A stretch of 35,792 nt of DNA, from NCBI GenBank assembly GCA_021811735.1, contig JAJZNK010000007.1, positions 1 to 35,792 on the forward strand. The letters are read 5' to 3'. This DNA is from Nanobdellota archaeon (GTDB lineage Archaea; Nanobdellota; Nanobdellia; Parvarchaeales; Parvarchaeaceae). Positions 1-7,543 of the stretch are shown here, piece after piece; the stretch's first letter is position 1; the number at the start of each line of letters is the position of its first letter. A program made the position numbers and the translations under genes. The notes under the pieces are model-generated. The model was given only the letters and a program-made list of their open reading frames with translations, did not search any database and was not told the origin of the DNA.

Positions 1-1034
1 CAATAATACAGTATACTTATAGCGTCCCAAGCATAGGAAACCAGATAATAAACACATCAGGCACAGTGGCAGGCACGTCAATATCAGGAAAACCCTCCAT
101 CCTAACCTCATATGAACCCTTGACGATAACCAATACTCAGACATCAGCCACACCCTCACCCTTCCAGCAGATGGTAAACATGACAAGCACAGATCCAGGC
201 TGGTCCTCAATAGCAACCTCAAATTTCGCACAGAACGTGGAGTTCTTCTACTACAACGGCAGTATAATCCCTAGCTGGCTGGAAAGCTATACAACCTCCG
301 GAGCGATCTGGTGGCTAAAGCTTCCTTCTATCTCTAATTCTATGGTAATCTACATGGGCTTCGCCCCACTCACAACCTCTCTTTTCAATAACGTAAATAC
401 CGGCGAGGCTCCACAGCTTTCCGCAACCTATGGGCAGTACGATGACGGAGCAGGAGTATTTAGTGGAATAAACTCTTATTATAACAATTTTAAAACTTCT
501 GTGTCTCTTTCTAATTGGGGGACAGGTTCGGCTTTGGCCGGTGGAAATCCGAATAAACCTTGTGCAAATAATGGAATGGTTTTCAATTCTACTTGCACAG
601 ATGTAGGTATAACTCTTCCATATCTAATTAATTGGACTTACGCTAGAGAACTTACTTATGGGTATTGGTCTGGAACCACATCTTATGGTAGATTCGGATG
701 GGGGTATCTACCAGCTGGGATTACAGAATATATAGCATCAGGTACTAACTACCCTTCTTTGGTAGCGGGAAATATTTCTGGAGGTGTACAGCAAGTGGGT
801 GCTCAAATTGCCAATAACAATAATAATTATACTTACCAACTTTATTATTCTGATAAAAGTTTTTATGAGATAGGTCCTACAGGCACAAAAATAATTTCTT
901 TTCCAACAATTTCCACTCTTTATCCCAGCACAGATCTTGCGATTCAAATGAATTCTGGTAATGCATACTGGGCTTATATCGCGGTAGCCACCGTACCGAT
1001 TGGAGGATATATGCCTTCAGTATCCTTTAGCTAG
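1..1034 (+). CDS. Pilin-like surface protein with DUF2341-like domain, 5' end outside window
   Basis: The reading frame is open from base 3 and continues past the left edge, so this is the C-terminal part of a longer protein; the GTG at 66 is unlikely to be the true start. A Thr/Ser-rich linker containing SGTVAGTS resembles the TSTGTVTGTVS linker that joins the N-terminal pilin module to the variable domain in the paralogues at 1130 and 9053. Next comes a segment like DUF2341: FQQMV, DPGWSSIA, NVEFFYYNGSIIPSWLES, WWLKL, then IYMGF. The last ~190 residues are Asn/Tyr/Gly-rich and unrecognised. Codon usage changes sharply near 450-480, from C-ending to T-ending codons. Inferred role: an exported surface or pilus-tip protein of the same family as the copies at 1130, 9053 and 35563. 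Confidence 0.75.
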   Translation, partial: IIQYTYSVPSIGNQIINTSGTVAGTSISGKPSILTSYEPLTITNTQTSATPSPFQQMVNMTSTDPGWSSIATSNFAQNVEFFYYNGSIIPSWLESYTTSGAIWWLKLPSISNSMVIYMGFAPLTTSLFNNVNTGEAPQLSATYGQYDDGAGVFSGINSYYNNFKTSVSLSNWGTGSALAGGNPNKPCANNGMVFNSTCTDVGITLPYLINWTYARELTYGYWSGTTSYGRFGWGYLPAGITEYIASGTNYPSLVAGNISGGVQQVGAQIANNNNNYTYQLYYSDKSFYEIGPTGTKIISFPTISTLYPSTDLAIQMNSGNAYWAYIAVATVPIGGYMPSVSFS

Positions 1035-1099
1035 CCTCTTTTAACAGCAAACTCACAGATAGACTACAAAATTTTTGGCATAGCAATATTCGCCGAATA

Positions 1100-1107
1100 T
1101 TTATAAA
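1100..1107 (+). promoter_or_regulatory. TATA-like box, leaderless promoter of pilin-like copy at 1130
   Basis: TTTATAAA is centred about 26 nt before the ATG at 1130. In archaea the TATA box lies about 26 nt before the transcription start, so transcription should begin at or next to the start codon. The pilin-like copies at 9053 and 35563 have the same arrangement and a shared T-rich stretch just before the ATG. Confidence 0.6.
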
Positions 1108-1129
1108 CACCGTTTCCTTTATTTTATCT

Positions 1130-2320
1130 ATGCGAGTCAATCAGCATGATAAAGATAATTCCACAGCATTCTTGATGACCAAGTCAGGTCAATCAGCGCT
1201 AGAGTACATGATGACGTATGGTTGGGCCATCTTAATCATAGTCATCGTAGCAGTAATCCTATACAGCATGGGCATATTCAATCCAGCATCAAGCATCTCA
1301 TCCACGATAACAGGATTCTCAGCAACTCCCGTAAGCAATGCAATCTGCACTGCAAACGGAGTGTTAAGGATAGCAGTAGGAGATACCGTAGGACATAGGA
1401 TATTGATAAAGAACATTTCCGCAACGTCAAACGGAAAAACAGAAGTGTTCACCCCAACTTCAACAGTCGATCCAAATCCGATCATAACCTCTGGAAACAC
1501 ATACATATTCTCAATCCCGAACGTTTGTCCTGCTGCAGGCACACGATTTTCCGCTAATGTAAACATAAATTACACCGAGCCGACTACTTCATTTTCCACT
1601 TCGCAATACACTTCAACAGGAACAGTAACTGGAACAGTATCATCAACCATTATGTTTCCTTTTATGAGTTTTTTTGATGGTGTTAGTAGCAATATAAATT
1701 CTACAGTTACTTCAGGAACAGTCTCTTATATTACTTTGTCTGCTTGGATTAACATACGTAGTGTAGATCCTTGCTGGAAAAACATAGCAACACTTGTTCA
1801 AAGTTCTCCTTTGAATATTTTTGGAGAGTATACTGGGTGTAGTGCGTATGTAGTTTATAGAGCTAATTCTACTTTATCATATTCACCAGCACAGGGAAGT
1901 GTTGGAAGCGGAATAGGGAAGTTCGTATTTATTGTCGTAGAATGGAATGGAAATAATAAAGATGTATACATTTTTGACAATTCATCTACAGTTTACAATT
2001 CTCAGAATACTCTGTTTCCAGCGCAATTCTCCATAAATTATATAGATATTGGGGGTGCAACAACGTCAATTCATTTTGACAACACATGGGGTTTCAATGG
2101 CACTATATCTAACGTTCAACTTTATTCGGACGGACTTTCACCTTCGCAAATGTCGCAAATTCACAAAGAAGGAATATTCGGCAGGCCATTAAGTGGTGTA
2201 GGGCTTATTGGCTGGTGGCCATTAAATGGTACGGCAAAAGATTACAGCGGCAATGGTAATAATGGCGTCGCAACGAACATAGTATATACAAGCAATTATC
2301 CTACTACAGGGTTGTCATAG
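1130..2320 (+). CDS. Class III signal-peptide pilin-like protein with LamG-like C-terminal domain
   Basis: 396 residues. The basic leader ends in TKSGQSALEYM: a prepilin peptidase of the EppA type would cut between Gly20 and Gln21, with Glu at +5. A hydrophobic helix follows (about residues 30-50, ILIIVIVAVILYSMGIF). Residues ~50-170 form a module shared almost exactly with the protein at 9053, ending in a Thr/Ser-rich linker. The C-terminus looks like a LamG/concanavalin jellyroll: LSAWINI, FNGTISNVQLYSDGLS, and a terminal WWPLNG...DYSGNGNNG motif. Inferred role: type IV pilus or surface display protein, possibly carbohydrate-binding. The secretion ATPase/platform genes at 16895-21231 are candidate assembly partners. 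The variable part is more AT-rich than the N-terminal part. Confidence 0.85.
   Translation: MRVNQHDKDNSTAFLMTKSGQSALEYMMTYGWAILIIVIVAVILYSMGIFNPASSISSTITGFSATPVSNAICTANGVLRIAVGDTVGHRILIKNISATSNGKTEVFTPTSTVDPNPIITSGNTYIFSIPNVCPAAGTRFSANVNINYTEPTTSFSTSQYTSTGTVTGTVSSTIMFPFMSFFDGVSSNINSTVTSGTVSYITLSAWINIRSVDPCWKNIATLVQSSPLNIFGEYTGCSAYVVYRANSTLSYSPAQGSVGSGIGKFVFIVVEWNGNNKDVYIFDNSSTVYNSQNTLFPAQFSINYIDIGGATTSIHFDNTWGFNGTISNVQLYSDGLSPSQMSQIHKEGIFGRPLSGVGLIGWWPLNGTAKDYSGNGNNGVATNIVYTSNYPTTGLS
1175..1641 (+). repeat. Long direct repeat, copy A (pilin constant module)
   Basis: This stretch matches 9098-9564 base for base with about 16 differences by eye, nearly all synonymous; the only amino-acid change I see is Ile to Leu in the LRIAVGD segment. 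The first ~90 bases also match 35611-35700. Similarity stops abruptly after the TGTVTGTVS linker, where the C-terminal domains become unrelated. Confidence 0.85.
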
Positions 2321-2372
2321 TTCTTTTCTATAATACGTAAATTAAATAGCTTTAAACTATTTTTAGCAATTG

Positions 2373-2380
2373 TTAAATAG
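2373..2380 (+). promoter_or_regulatory. TATA-like box upstream of sucC
   Basis: TTAAATAG is centred about 25 nt before the ATG at 2401. It supports a leaderless sucCD transcript and argues for ATG 2401 over the in-frame TTG at 2383, which lies almost on the box. Confidence 0.5.
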
Positions 2381-2400
2381 TTTTGGATTTTATCATCCAT

Positions 2401-3501
2401 ATGGTTGATCTGTTAGAGCACGAAGGAAAGAAGTTGTTTAAAAAGTATGGTATACCAATTCCTTCAGGATATCTAATAAACTCTACAGACGATTTGAAAG
2501 AAATAAACAAAGAGTCCATAATAAAAGCTCAGGTTCCTGCAGGTCATAGAGGTTTAAATGGCGGTGTAAAAAAAATAAAAAATAAAAACGAGGCGATATT
2601 AGTCGTAAACAGAATTAAGAAGTTAAGTTTTAACGGTTTTAATGCAAAATCCTTTTTGGTCGAGGAGGCGATAAAGCACAAAAAAGAACTGTACTTGGGA
2701 TTAACATTAGATAGAAGCCTAAAAATGCCGGTTTTAATAGTTTCTCCTTACGGAGGGGTTGAAATAGAAAAAATTCCGGCAAAGAATCTTGGTAAATTCC
2801 ACTTGGATATATTTTTAGGAATGTCAGAACATGTTAAAAGGGATGCATTTTCATTTGTTAAAATCGATGAAGCTCTACGTGATAAATTTTATTCAATTCT
2901 TGACAGTTTGTGGGATATATTCACAGGAGAGGATGCTGAATTGGTAGAGATAAATCCTCTTGCAGTGACCGATATCAATCTCATCGCCCTGGATTCTAAG
3001 ATTACTATTGAAGATGATGCGTTGTTTAGGCACCCAGAATATAAGAAAACTAACGATTATTTGGATCCGATAGAAGCAGAGGCTAAAAGTAAGGGAATAT
3101 CCTTTGTCAGATTAAGTGGGAATATAGGTTTAATTGCAAACGGAGCAGGTTTAACATTGGCTACCATCGATCAGATAAAGCTTGCAGGGGGCGAAGCCGG
3201 CGATTTTCTAGACCTTGGAGGAACGGATGATCCTTCTAAAGTAGCGGAAGCGATAAATCTTGTGAAAAAATCAAAACCGAAAGTCTTATTTATAAATATT
3301 TTTGGAGGAGTAACAAAAGCGGATACAGTAGCCGAAGGTATTGTCCAAGCTATAAAAAGTTCAGACATGCAGTTTAAAATCATCGTCAGGCTGAAAGGAG
3401 TAAACGATGAAAAAGGTAGAAAAATACTCACAGATAATCATATAGACGCTTTTACTGACATATCCGAAGCCATTAAAAAAGCAGTGGAGGCATCGAAATA
3501 A
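2401..3501 (+). CDS. sucC: Succinate-CoA ligase (ADP-forming) beta subunit
   Basis: With SucD this enzyme interconverts succinyl-CoA and succinate while making or using a nucleoside triphosphate; it is the substrate-level phosphorylation step of the TCA cycle. The 366-residue protein begins VDLLEHEGKKLFKKYGIPIP, the ATP-grasp entry typical of SucC. Other SucC hallmarks are VEINPLAVT (nucleotide/Mg site region), ANGAGLTLATID, GDFLDLGGTDDPSKV and NIFGGVTKADTVAEGI near the C-terminus. It is slightly shorter than the usual ~385 residues. ATG 2401 is preferred over the in-frame TTG at 2383 because family members start close to the LLEHEGK motif and because of the TATA spacing. sucD begins 1 nt after the stop codon. 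Confidence 0.93.
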   Translation: MVDLLEHEGKKLFKKYGIPIPSGYLINSTDDLKEINKESIIKAQVPAGHRGLNGGVKKIKNKNEAILVVNRIKKLSFNGFNAKSFLVEEAIKHKKELYLGLTLDRSLKMPVLIVSPYGGVEIEKIPAKNLGKFHLDIFLGMSEHVKRDAFSFVKIDEALRDKFYSILDSLWDIFTGEDAELVEINPLAVTDINLIALDSKITIEDDALFRHPEYKKTNDYLDPIEAEAKSKGISFVRLSGNIGLIANGAGLTLATIDQIKLAGGEAGDFLDLGGTDDPSKVAEAINLVKKSKPKVLFINIFGGVTKADTVAEGIVQAIKSSDMQFKIIVRLKGVNDEKGRKILTDNHIDAFTDISEAIKKAVEASK

Positions 3502-3502
3502 T

Positions 3503-4369
3503 ATGGCTATATTGATGGATAAAAAAACAAGTGTACTTATTCAAGGGATAACCGGTCACCAAGGAAAATTTCATAGTAAAGAAATGTTAGATTTAGGCAC
3601 TAGAGTTGTTGCCGGAGTGACCCCTGGAAAAGGAGGACAAAAAGTTAACGGTATCAAAGTGTTTGATTCTGTATACGAAGCTGTGGAAAAGACTGGTGCC
3701 AATTCATCGGTTGTATTTGTACCTGCTAATTTCACAAAGGATTCTGTAATAGAAGCTATCGACTCAGGAATAAAACTTATATCCATAATTACAGAACATG
3801 TTCCCTTTCAAGACATGTTGAAAATAAATGACTATGCAAATATGAAAGGTGTCACTATAATCGGTCCGAATTGTCCCGGGCTAGCGGTTCCAGGTATTGG
3901 CAAGATGGGAATAATCCCAAATTCAACGCTTCGGAAAGGAAACATAGGGGTGATTTCAAGAAGCGGGACACTGACTTATGAAATAGTAAATGTTATAACA
4001 GAAAATGGGATGGGCGAGAGCACCGTATTAGGTATAGGTGGAGACAAAGTAACTGGTTTGAGTTTTACGGATGCCCTAAAAATGTTTGAGAGTGATGACC
4101 AGACTAAAGCAGTCGTGTTAGTCGGGGAGATAGGTGGGAATGAAGAAGAAAAGGCCGCGGACTTCATAAAGAATGAATTTGGCAAGCCTGTAGTAGCATT
4201 TATTGATGGGATATACGCTCCCCCTGGAAAGAGGATGGGTCATGCAGGAGCGATAATATCTGGAAAAACTGGAACGGCAAAAAGCAAATTAGACGCATTC
4301 AAAAACGCAGGAGTTAGAGTAGCGAAAAATTTCAATGAACTATCGGAGTTCTTAATCAACAAATACTAA
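3503..4369 (+). CDS. sucD: Succinate-CoA ligase (ADP-forming) alpha subunit
   Basis: This is the CoA-binding and phosphohistidine-carrying partner of SucC. The 288-residue protein starts MAILMDKKTSVLIQGITGHQG, matching the SucD N-terminus (E. coli has MSILIDKNTKVICQGFTG). The CoA-binding Rossmann domain is followed by GPNCPGL and VISRSGTLTYE. The phosphorylated histidine is His247 in KRMGHAGAI. Length matches the family (~290). It is co-transcribed with sucC, with a single base between them. A 91-bp gap with its own promoter-like elements follows, so the thioredoxin-oxidoreductase operon downstream is probably a separate unit. Confidence 0.95.
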   Translation: MAILMDKKTSVLIQGITGHQGKFHSKEMLDLGTRVVAGVTPGKGGQKVNGIKVFDSVYEAVEKTGANSSVVFVPANFTKDSVIEAIDSGIKLISIITEHVPFQDMLKINDYANMKGVTIIGPNCPGLAVPGIGKMGIIPNSTLRKGNIGVISRSGTLTYEIVNVITENGMGESTVLGIGGDKVTGLSFTDALKMFESDDQTKAVVLVGEIGGNEEEKAADFIKNEFGKPVVAFIDGIYAPPGKRMGHAGAIISGKTGTAKSKLDAFKNAGVRVAKNFNELSEFLINKY

Positions 4370-4450
4370 ATATCGTATGAGTTATATATAAAAATACAAA
4401 ATTTTAAATAGTATTAAAAACAAACCCTATTATAAACATTATTTTATATA

Positions 4451-4456
4451 GGAGGT
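4451..4456 (+). promoter_or_regulatory. Shine-Dalgarno site of the thioredoxin gene
   Basis: GGAGGT lies 4 nt before ATG 4461. A TATA-like ATTTTAAATA at about 4400-4410 would give a leader of roughly 30 nt, so this operon appears to be leadered, unlike most first genes in the window. Confidence 0.6.
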
Positions 4457-4460
4457 AAAA

Positions 4461-4778
4461 ATGGAAGATATCAAAGGAATGGAACAATTCGATAAAAGAG
4501 TTTTAAAATCTACTAAGCCTGTTTTAGTCGATTTATGGGCGCCTTGGTGCATGCCGTGCAGATGGTATTCTCCAGTAATAGAAAAAGTTTCCGAAGAGAT
4601 GAAGGCCAAATTTGACCTTGTAAAAATCAATGTTGATGAAAACCAGGAAATCGCAGCTAAATACGGTGTAGAGGCTATACCCACAACTTTGCTTGTGGAA
4701 AAGGGCAGCGTAAAGTCTAGCGTCGTTGGTGCGATGCAGGCTGATCAGCTGAAGAGTTGGCTAAATAAGAACTTATAA
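4461..4778 (+). CDS. Thioredoxin-like protein (WCMPC active site)
   Basis: A 105-residue single-domain thioredoxin fold, cytoplasmic, with no signal peptide. Features: PVLVDLWAPWCMPC with redox Cys30 and Cys33 (Met replaces the usual Gly of WCGPC), KINVDENQEIAAKYGV, and the cis-proline segment IPTTLLVEKG. It is the first gene of a unit with the 2-oxoacid:ferredoxin oxidoreductase and citrate synthase; its TAA shares a base with the ATG of the alpha subunit. Thioredoxin next to a low-potential, Fe-S and thiol-dependent oxidoreductase suggests a role in keeping that enzyme or CoA thiols reduced, but this is inferred from position only. Its reductase is not visible in this window. Confidence 0.9.
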   Translation: MEDIKGMEQFDKRVLKSTKPVLVDLWAPWCMPCRWYSPVIEKVSEEMKAKFDLVKINVDENQEIAAKYGVEAIPTTLLVEKGSVKSSVVGAMQADQLKSWLNKNL

Positions 4779-6628
4779 TGGTAGAATTTACTTGGATGAC
4801 CGGCGGTAAACAGGGCAGCGGCATCGATGCAGCATTGGGTCTTTTTTCGAGAGTACTGATGTCTTTTGGGTATAATATCTACGGTTATAGAGAATATTTC
4901 TCAAATATAAAAGGAATGCACAGTTTCTTTACGGTTCGGGTTTCTGATAAAAAGGTAGCCTCCATACCTAGCACTGTGGATATGGCAGTTTTTTTTGATA
5001 ATGAGTCGGTTTTAGGTGAAAAAAATGAAAGAGGCGAAATAGTCCATGACGGTCATGTCAGAGATGTAAAGGCAGGAGGATTATTGATTGTTGATAGCAA
5101 ATTGGACAAGAGCAAGATAAACAGAAATGATATAAACGTTCTAGATATTGACTTCGATTATATTATAACCAATGTCGCTAAAAAACTTGGAAAACAGACG
5201 AGCGAAGTCCTAATAGCTAAGAATATAATCTGTGTGGCGGCTTCATGCTATATCTTAGGATTAGATGAAAGCGCAACTATAGAGGCAATAAAGAAGGAAT
5301 TTTCAAAGAAACCTCAGACAGTCATAGATCTTGACGTATCAGTATCTAATGAAACTATAGATTATCTTAAACAAAGGAACGAAGTCGTAACTAAAGAAAC
5401 GTTGGATCACATTAAGAGCAAGGGAATTCCAGTCATAAAAAAATTGGAAAATTCTGGTAAGAGTCAGCAACTTTACATGGAGGGCTTTGCATCTACAGCA
5501 ATAGGAAAGGCAATAGCCGGCTGTAAAATGCAAATTTACTACCCCATAACTCCAGCGAGTGATGAAAGTGTGTTTATAGAGTCTCATCCAGAATTGGGTA
5601 TAAGAGTAGTACAACCAGAAAGCGAGTTGGCAGTTTTAGCAATGACAACAGGAGCTGCAATAGCAGGTGCCAGGGCATCAAGCTCAACGTCTGGTCCAGG
5701 ATTATCGCTTATGTCAGAAACTGTAACATGGGCAGGTATGAATGAAACCCCAATAGTCTTAGTTGATCATCAAAGAGGAGCTCCAGCAACCGGTCAGCCA
5801 ACAAGAACAGAACAGCCAGATTTAATGTTTGCAGTTCACCAAGGGCACGGCGATTTTGGAAGGATTATAATCGCACCAGGAGACGTGGAAGAAAGTATAC
5901 AGATGACTGCAGAGGCTTTCAACTACGCCGAAGTTTACCAGCTGCCAGTCATAGTGCTGGGAGAGAAAGCGATTTCCCAAGGATCCATGAACATGGATAA
6001 AAAAACAATAACTGACATAAAAGATAATTACAAAATCAAACGAGGCAAACTTGTTGAAAAAGTCGATAGTAACTATAAAAGATTCAAATTTACTGAAGAC
6101 AATATATCAGAGAGGATAGTGCCTGGTAATCCAAATGCAATATTCTGGTTAACGGGAGACGAACATGATGAATGGGGACACGTTTCTGAGGATCCCAACA
6201 ACAGGATAAAGATGATGGACAAGAGAAATGGTAAGTACCAGCAAATACTGAAGGATTTGACTCCAAATGAGAAGTTCACACTTACAGGAAAATTAGAAGA
6301 TGCAGATCTACTTTTAATAACTTGGGGTGGTCCGTCGGCGGCTGCAAGGGAAGCAATATCTGGTAAAAACGTTGCACTGTTGCAGATTAAGTTAATCCAT
6401 CCACTGCCAACCGAAGTCTTGGATATTCTTAAAAAGGCGAAGAAGGTTGCAATTTTGGAAGAAAATATAACTGCGCAACTAAAACAACACATTGCCTCCG
6501 TGACTGGGTTCGTAATACAAAATGAGATATTGAAGTATAATGGAAGATTAGTAAGGTACGACGAAGTCGCGGATGCGCTTGACAAAGTAATGAAAGGGGA
6601 AAACAAGGTGATATTAAATGGCTACTGA
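4778..6628 (+). CDS. 2-oxoacid:ferredoxin oxidoreductase, fused gamma-alpha subunit
   Basis: This subunit takes part in oxidative decarboxylation of 2-oxoacids (pyruvate, 2-oxoglutarate) to acyl-CoA with reduction of ferredoxin. Residues 1 to ~190 form the gamma domain (TGGKQGSGID at the start, RGEIVHDGHV). From ~235 the alpha pyrimidine-binding domain follows, with the diagnostic YPITP at residues 255-259, STSGPGLSLMSE and DHQRGAPATGQPTRTEQ, and a C-terminal transketolase-C-like domain (LITWGGPSAAAREA). Length 616 fits the two-subunit (ab type) enzymes known from Sulfolobus, which accept several 2-oxoacids, so I give no substrate-specific symbol. It overlaps thioredoxin by 1 nt and the beta subunit by 11 nt. 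The neighbouring sucCD and gltA suggest 2-oxoglutarate and/or pyruvate as substrates. Confidence 0.93.
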   Translation: MVEFTWMTGGKQGSGIDAALGLFSRVLMSFGYNIYGYREYFSNIKGMHSFFTVRVSDKKVASIPSTVDMAVFFDNESVLGEKNERGEIVHDGHVRDVKAGGLLIVDSKLDKSKINRNDINVLDIDFDYIITNVAKKLGKQTSEVLIAKNIICVAASCYILGLDESATIEAIKKEFSKKPQTVIDLDVSVSNETIDYLKQRNEVVTKETLDHIKSKGIPVIKKLENSGKSQQLYMEGFASTAIGKAIAGCKMQIYYPITPASDESVFIESHPELGIRVVQPESELAVLAMTTGAAIAGARASSSTSGPGLSLMSETVTWAGMNETPIVLVDHQRGAPATGQPTRTEQPDLMFAVHQGHGDFGRIIIAPGDVEESIQMTAEAFNYAEVYQLPVIVLGEKAISQGSMNMDKKTITDIKDNYKIKRGKLVEKVDSNYKRFKFTEDNISERIVPGNPNAIFWLTGDEHDEWGHVSEDPNNRIKMMDKRNGKYQQILKDLTPNEKFTLTGKLEDADLLLITWGGPSAAAREAISGKNVALLQIKLIHPLPTEVLDILKKAKKVAILEENITAQLKQHIASVTGFVIQNEILKYNGRLVRYDEVADALDKVMKGENKVILNGY

Positions 6629-7541
6629 TGTTAAGAGTTTGACTTCGAATGAATTCAACGATTGGTGCGGAGGATGTGGGGACAGTGGAATAGTTCTTGC
6701 TGTAAAGAATGCAATAGTAAAAGCCAATTTAGATCCTCATAAAACAGTCCTAGTTTCGGGAATAGGGTGCTCGTCAAAACTGCCACACTTGGTTAACATT
6801 AATGGCGTGCATACACTGCACGGCAGACCAATACCATTTGCAGAAGGCATAAAATTAGCCAATCCAGAGCTTACGGTTTTGTTGGACAGCGGAGATGGAG
6901 ATACTTATGGTATAGGCGTTGGACATTTTATTAGTGCTGGCAGAAGAAACGTGGATATAAAATTATTTATACATGATAATGGGGTTTATTCTCTGACAAA
7001 GGGACAAGCAAGCCCTACATTGCCAGAAGGGAGAAAAACAAAATCTCTTCCAGCTCCAAATATAAACGGTGCATTAAATCCATTAGCATTAGCCATAATG
7101 TCTGGTTATAATTTCGTGGCAAGAGCACAAAGTTTTAAGGTAAACGAACTCGCAGATATAATGGTAAAAGCCATACAACACAAGGGATTAGCATTGGTAG
7201 ATATAATGCAAGGATGCCCAACTTATAATCCAGAGTTCACATCTTCAGCATGGTTCAACACTCATCTTAAGCCTATACCAGACGGATACGATGGATCTGT
7301 AAAAGACCCTTTTAATAGGGAAGAAGTAAATCAGAAGAAAATAGATGCGATTAAACTGTTGTTAAGTGAGGACCAAGATAACATGCATACTGGAGTATTT
7401 TTCCAAAATGAAGACCCAGATACTTTTGAAACTAGGCTTCAAAAAAGGAACATTCCGCCTCCTTCATCCCAAAAAATAACGGATGACAATGGAAATTCGC
7501 TTACTGATATAGAACCTTTACTCAAATCCCTGGAGGTATAG
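6618..7541 (+). CDS. 2-oxoacid:ferredoxin oxidoreductase, beta subunit
   Basis: The thiamine pyrophosphate and [4Fe-4S] subunit that pairs with the preceding gene. Four candidate cluster ligands are Cys17 and Cys20 (WCGGCGD), Cys51 (GIGCSS) and Cys200 (QGCPTYNP). The TPP/Mg site is LLDSGDGDTYGIG followed by HDNGVYSLTKGQASPT. At 307 residues it has the usual length for the two-subunit archaeal enzymes. The start at 6618 lies inside the end of the alpha gene, implying translational coupling. The expected family segment GNNFIYGMTGGQ is altered to HDNGVYSLTKGQ, which could affect substrate choice; this is a reading of the sequence, not a tested claim. Confidence 0.93.
   Translation: MATDVKSLTSNEFNDWCGGCGDSGIVLAVKNAIVKANLDPHKTVLVSGIGCSSKLPHLVNINGVHTLHGRPIPFAEGIKLANPELTVLLDSGDGDTYGIGVGHFISAGRRNVDIKLFIHDNGVYSLTKGQASPTLPEGRKTKSLPAPNINGALNPLALAIMSGYNFVARAQSFKVNELADIMVKAIQHKGLALVDIMQGCPTYNPEFTSSAWFNTHLKPIPDGYDGSVKDPFNREEVNQKKIDAIKLLLSEDQDNMHTGVFFQNEDPDTFETRLQKRNIPPPSSQKITDDNGNSLTDIEPLLKSLEV
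7532..7537 (+). promoter_or_regulatory. Shine-Dalgarno site of citrate synthase
   Basis: GGAGGT lies inside the last codons of the beta subunit gene, 6 nt before ATG 7544. It fixes the citrate synthase start and shows re-initiation within the operon. Confidence 0.6.
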
Positions 7542-7543
7542 TA

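Noticed and set aside
66-1034. GTG at 66 as a true start
   Set aside because: The frame is open upstream to base 3 and the preceding codons match the linker style of the paralogues, so the gene is cut by the window edge.
1189-1566. Reverse-strand frame opposite the pilin constant module, repeated at 9184-9489
   Set aside because: It is conserved only because the opposite-strand coding sequence is conserved; its translation matches no family and it has no promoter or ribosome site.
6073-6606. 177-codon reverse frame opposite the oxidoreductase alpha subunit
   Set aside because: Ser/Phe/Leu-rich antisense shadow of a clear gene.
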